This document shows, piece after piece, positions 7,330-11,190 of a stretch of DNA of 11,190 nucleotides. Location of the stretch: the NCBI GenBank assembly GCA_015501075.1, contig JADNYJ010000859.1:1-11190 (forward strand), given 5' to 3'. The DNA comes from Gymnopilus junonius (Eukaryota; Basidiomycota; Agaricomycetes; Agaricales; Galerinaceae). The notes beneath the pieces are model-generated. The model was not told where the DNA came from and ran no database searches. It saw only the letters and a list, made by a program, of their open reading frames with translations. Within the stretch, counting starts at the first letter, position 1. The number at the start of each line of letters is the position of its first letter. The translations under genes were made by a program, and so were the position numbers.

Positions 7330-10300
7330 ATGCGGACGCACCTGCCCCCGGCTTTGCTCTCTCTTCTACTTCTCTTGATACCATCTGTGGCTGCCGATCC
7401 AGCCACAATACCCTTCCAGGATTGCTTTGACGAATCCGACAACGTTGACCAAAAGTTCAACGTGAGTACCGTCTACGCTCAGGTTCTTCAAAATGCCGAC
7501 TTTGGGAACTACTTGAACCTCACGGTGGTTGGAACAAGTCCACAGGATATATTGGGAGTGACGAACGACAGCACTAGCTTGTGTAAGTTGTTCTGCACGC
7601 CCCGCCCACTTTTCTTTTTCTAATGACATGACAGCAACGCTTTTCACTACAACTTCCGTGCTTACTCTCAATGCATGGTCGAACAGCTCCTATCTATGTC
7701 AGAATATGCGGCCACCCAGTCCACTTCCAGGCGTCAACTCTTCCGATGGCACGTACTGTCCGATACCCAGTGGTCCTTTGCTTTTGCATCCACTATACCC
7801 TGGGGCAGGAATCGGGAACTTACCACTTTAATCACCCGCCTACGTGCGGTGGATCCTTTCGGAAAGGAGCTTGTCTGCTTGGACGTTCTTACAACTCCAC
7901 TTGCACCACGGCATAAATCGCCCTATGGGAAAGCCGACATCATATTTTGGTCCACTGTGGCTCTCGCAATAGCATATTGGCTGGTTGTTGGATTAGCTAG
8001 AATTGTTTCTGCATGGGGCCGCGGCATAACACGTCCTGGACGTGGTATATGGTCCAGGGCCCAAAGTGCTGGTTTTATCCTCGCCAGTGCCATAAGCGGA
8101 GAGCGTCTGGCTAATAGTCCAGCCCTTATGCGTTTTTGTGAGTTCGCTCTGATTGTCATTTCGACATTTGCTTATCATAGCATGTACGTACAGGCACGCC
8201 CTCAATGCGGGATGTTATTTTCCACACGCAGTGGTGTGCTGTCCTCGCCATGGTGGCAGTAGAGTGGCCCCAGTTTGTTTGTGCGTTTTCTCCACCCCCA
8301 ATCTATTTTAGTTCTCATGAGATTTTCTCTCAGATCCTCTTTTAACGCAGACCGCGTGGTCTACGCTCTCCTACAGTAAGCCGTCTCGTCACCTCTCTTT
8401 TGGACATTCAAGGCTTATCTCCTCAGACATCTCGTTGACCCATTCGTCGGAATTAAACCACTGGAACTCTCTCAACTCTACTTCATTCTCACCTCCAGCA
8501 GACTTCGCAGACCAGTTTGCGGATCCTACATCCCCGCTTTTCATCAATGCATCCGCACCCAACGTTCTGTTTTCATTACCCTCAGACGCCGCGCCTGGAA
8601 TTGCCTCATTTGCATACACTCTTGGTCTTCGTCCGCAGGATTTATTTCCAACATGTTTGATCATTTTCCTCGGCATCGTTGCTGGGGCGATAGTGATTTC
8701 AGTGGCGATATGGGGAATAGATTATAGCATGACTTTGCTTTGGAGATGCGACTCACAGCCAGGGTCATTCTACTCGATTAGGCAGGACACGTAGTCCAGG
8801 TTTCGGTAGCAGAGATTTAGGCGATACAGCCGCTTCTCCAGCAATGGACGAAAACAAATCGTTGACTGGTTCGAATCTTGGAACACCTAACGCTGGTAAA
8901 TTCCCCGGCACTAGATTTGCATTGCCATTAACTGGGTCTGGCGTGGCCTCCGAACGAGGTATCAATTTTCATCGGTCATGGTGGCGGTTTCGTCCCGACG
9001 TCGGCACCTTTCATGGTAATGTCTTACATGGAAACCTCATCCGTATACTTGTACTATTCCATTTGCCCATTACCGTCTTTTCGGCTTATCAGATGACTTT
9101 GCCGCGAAGTGTGGTTGGGACGTCCTCCGTCGTTCTCGCTGCGCTCTCTTTCGTCATATTTTCTATCCTCATTCCAACTCACCTTGTTATTCGCGTTGCA
9201 TTTACCACAACCAACAAGCTCTATGACGAGACGAGGACACTGCTGTCTTTAGGGCCCTTGTACAACCATTATCGCCATGGTTCCCAATTGTTTGCAAGTT
9301 TGTTTTTTGCAACGAACATTGCTTTTGGCATTACGGTAGGGGCAGGTCAGAAGAGTGGCACAGCGCAGGCTATCATCATTCTGGTCGTTGAAGTGATCTC
9401 TGCGCTGGTGACAAGCATATGGCTTCCGGGGTAGTGGCGCAAGCATGGGTTTGATTAGTTTTTTGTTTTGCGTGGCCAGAATTGTAGTCGCAGTCTTATT
9501 AGTAATTTTGACACCAGCGGTAAGTACATTTATGCATGATCGTTCCAGGTCTTTTTCTGAAGATTTCTCCTTTGAGTAGATTTCGGTAGGTCCTGGTCCA
9601 GGCGGCTGGGTCACCTACGGCATTCTTATCATCCTTGCCCTGGTGTATCTTGCCTTGCTCTTGATGCTCCTTATGAAGATTACAGAGGGTGTTGTCCGTA
9701 TTGTTGGCGGTGTTGGCTTCGACCGTAGCCGACATACCGTGGATAGTGGTCTTCTTGGCGTCTTTGGTCTCCTTGGATGCTGCGGGACAAGGAAACGAAA
9801 CAGTCGTCGCCGCCGTTCAAACAAACACAAATCATCCAATCTCGCTCCATCTCAGACACAAACAAGAGATTCGGATCTTTCTTCCTACATGCCTCCTATT
9901 GGCGGGATCCAACCTCTAAGTGTCAACGGGACGGTGACTCCTCCCCGGTTCTTGAATAATGATTCGAGAAAAGGCTCCGCTCATTCTCAACCACCTTCTG
10001 TGCTGAAACCCGAGCAAGCAAATAAACCGTACAAGGAAGAGCTGCTGGATAGCGAAGACGAGGGTTATATCATGGGAGCTTGGCAGCCTTTCCCTAGGCA
10101 AGGGTATTCCGCTTTGGGAGATGGACATAGTGGGCAGCAGAAGCCGAAGGGGTCTGCTCCTGCACCTCCGACTAGTGGTTTCTCTCGTGTTGGCGGAGGT
10201 CGGGCGCACATTGACACGCCTTACGCTATTGCAACTGGTTCTACCCACACTTTCCCTTCTATTGGACAACAGAGTCATTCTCAGCAACAGAATGTGAACC

Positions 10301-10977
10301 ATAGTTCATCTGCGCTTGTTGCTTCACCCTTATTCTTCGAGCACACCAATGATAGTGAGGATGTTCCGGTTGCTTTGTCGAATGTCGAAATGGGCATGAA
10401 CGGGTTACCCTCGGGAGCAATGCAACCTGCCCACATACGCACGAAGTCGCAGACGGCTATCGTAGAAGATTTTTCGCCCAGTGGTCCTTCTTCATCGTCC
10501 ATGTCCAAACAGTTCCAGCAGAATCAAGCACAGTCCTCCACGCCTAACTATCACAGGCAGACGCATGTGTCCCAGGATACCTACCTTCGGCCACCAGAGG
10601 CAATGGCTGCCTCCAAGTTCACCCTAGGTGGTGGGGCTGATGACGAGGATTCTGCAGATGAGCAAGATAATCAAAGGAAGAAAAGGCCCTGGTATCATAT
10701 TAGGAGGAGTCGGCCTCACAGCGTGGAAGGTCGAACATCGACGGCGGCTTCTACGAGTGATCTGGGCAAGGGTGTAGATGAAGAGCTTGGTGGACTGGGT
10801 AATGGTGGAAACAATACGGCGCCGCAGCCCCAGAGATCGTTTGTCGTCATCCGAAAACCAGCTGCGTCCATGGGCCGATTAAATCAGGCATCCTCTAGCT
10901 CCGCCAACGATGACGCCAATAGGGCGAGGGCGAGTGCTACATATCCATCAGCTTCAGAAAGGCCTCCCACTAGATGA
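7330..10977 (+). CDS. Polytopic membrane protein, fungal TRP/FLC-like, with long cytosolic tail; three frameshifts
   Basis: Exons: 7330-7582, 7635-8137, 8194-8280, 8334-8375, 8427-9519, 9580-10977; introns 51-60 nt, GT-AG. The product starts with a signal peptide (LLSLLLLLIPSVAA, residues about 10-22), then a luminal domain of about 160 residues with Cys (FQDCF, YLCQ, TYCPIPSGP) and several N-glycosylation sequons, resembling an ML-like domain. About nine hydrophobic segments follow, at roughly 186-208, 255-290, 371-395, 498-515, 530-552, 582-600, 608-628, 635-657 and 669-692. Residues about 700-1124 are a Ser/Gln/Pro-rich tail with basic patches (RKRNSRRRRSNK, KKRPWYHIRRSR), probably cytosolic and disordered. 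This layout matches the fungal TRP-like/flavin carrier family, placed in endomembrane or plasma membrane; transport or channel function is family inference. The frame breaks three times at homopolymers: 7777-7779 (one T short), 8739-8741 (one T extra) and 9428-9431 (one G extra). Corrected, the product is about 1124 aa. Exon total 3376 nt fits this net +1. Probably a real gene with sequence errors. Confidence 0.8.
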
Positions 10978-11190
10978 CCACGAGTTTGCTTCTTGACGTC
11001 TTGTTAATGATAGTGTTTCGTTTTTCTTCTCATCTTTCTTGCATGGACTTGCACTTGGATCACGACAATTGTTCTTCGAAATTCTTGGATTATGTAGTAG
11101 ATTTGAGTAATCTGCACTTGATTTTTTTTTCATGCTCTCTATGCTTTACCAAGGACTCGATTTCTATCTTTATCCACGTTTTTTTCATGT
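10978..11190 (+). other. 3' flank of the TRP-like gene
   Basis: T-rich, with several runs of six or more T (for example near 11122-11130). No AATAAA and no coding frame is visible. It probably holds the 3' UTR and processing site of the preceding gene. Confidence 0.45.

Noticed and set aside
8389..8676. 95-codon minus-strand frame
   Set aside because: Antisense to the exon that encodes the luminal loop and membrane segment of the TRP-like protein; no motif or exon structure.
8868..8877. GGTTCGAATC, resembling the T-loop of a tRNA
   Set aside because: It lies inside a conserved coding exon and no acceptor, D or anticodon stems fit around it.
9615..9839. Minus-strand open frames opposite the last exon of the TRP-like gene, also around 9916-10302
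   Set aside because: They are antisense shadows of a long coding exon with clear membrane segments and no family resemblance of their own.
1..11190. A new multi-gene system, CRISPR array, or biosynthetic cluster
   Set aside because: The genes are unrelated single fungal genes, with no regular spaced repeats and no cluster-type enzymes.

Overview
The window looks like a piece of a filamentous basidiomycete (Agaricomycete-type) nuclear genome. The genes are split by many 46-75 nt GT-AG introns. One encodes a secreted pectin-degrading enzyme with a C-terminal fungal cellulose-binding module, another a mitochondrial GatB with fungal layout, and the left end carries a PIF1-type helicase fragment of the kind found in fungal Helitrons. 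The species cannot be named from sequence alone.

Layout. 1-572 (minus strand): a broken Helitron/PIF1 helicase fragment, open at the window edge and carrying one frameshift. About 600-1020: GC-rich, hairpin-rich non-coding DNA with a diverged direct repeat of about 250 bp period, probably transposon-derived. 1021-2868: gene-poor DNA with two weak coding candidates (a 90-codon minus-strand ORF and a possible four-exon 77-aa plus-strand gene), then the promoter of the next gene. 2869-4930 (plus): an eleven-exon rhamnogalacturonase (GH28) with signal peptide, Ser/Thr/Pro linker and CBM1; two single-base losses next to the active site break its frame. 5052-7197 (minus): a complete ten-exon GatB (PET112) of 550 aa, the only large gene here whose reading frame is fully intact. 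7198-7329: a 132-bp divergent promoter. 7330-10977 (plus): a six-exon gene for a polytopic membrane protein of the fungal TRP/FLC-like type with a long disordered tail; three single-base shifts, all at homopolymer runs, break its frame. 10978-11190: its 3' flank.

The genes are functionally unrelated: plant cell-wall degradation (secreted), mitochondrial Gln-tRNA formation, and a membrane protein. Nothing suggests a gene cluster or a new multi-gene system. The observations most worth checking are the five single-base frameshifts in two otherwise well-conserved genes (assembly error or real decay), the CBM1 on a rhamnogalacturonase, the transposon-derived left flank, and the compact gene arrangement around GatB.
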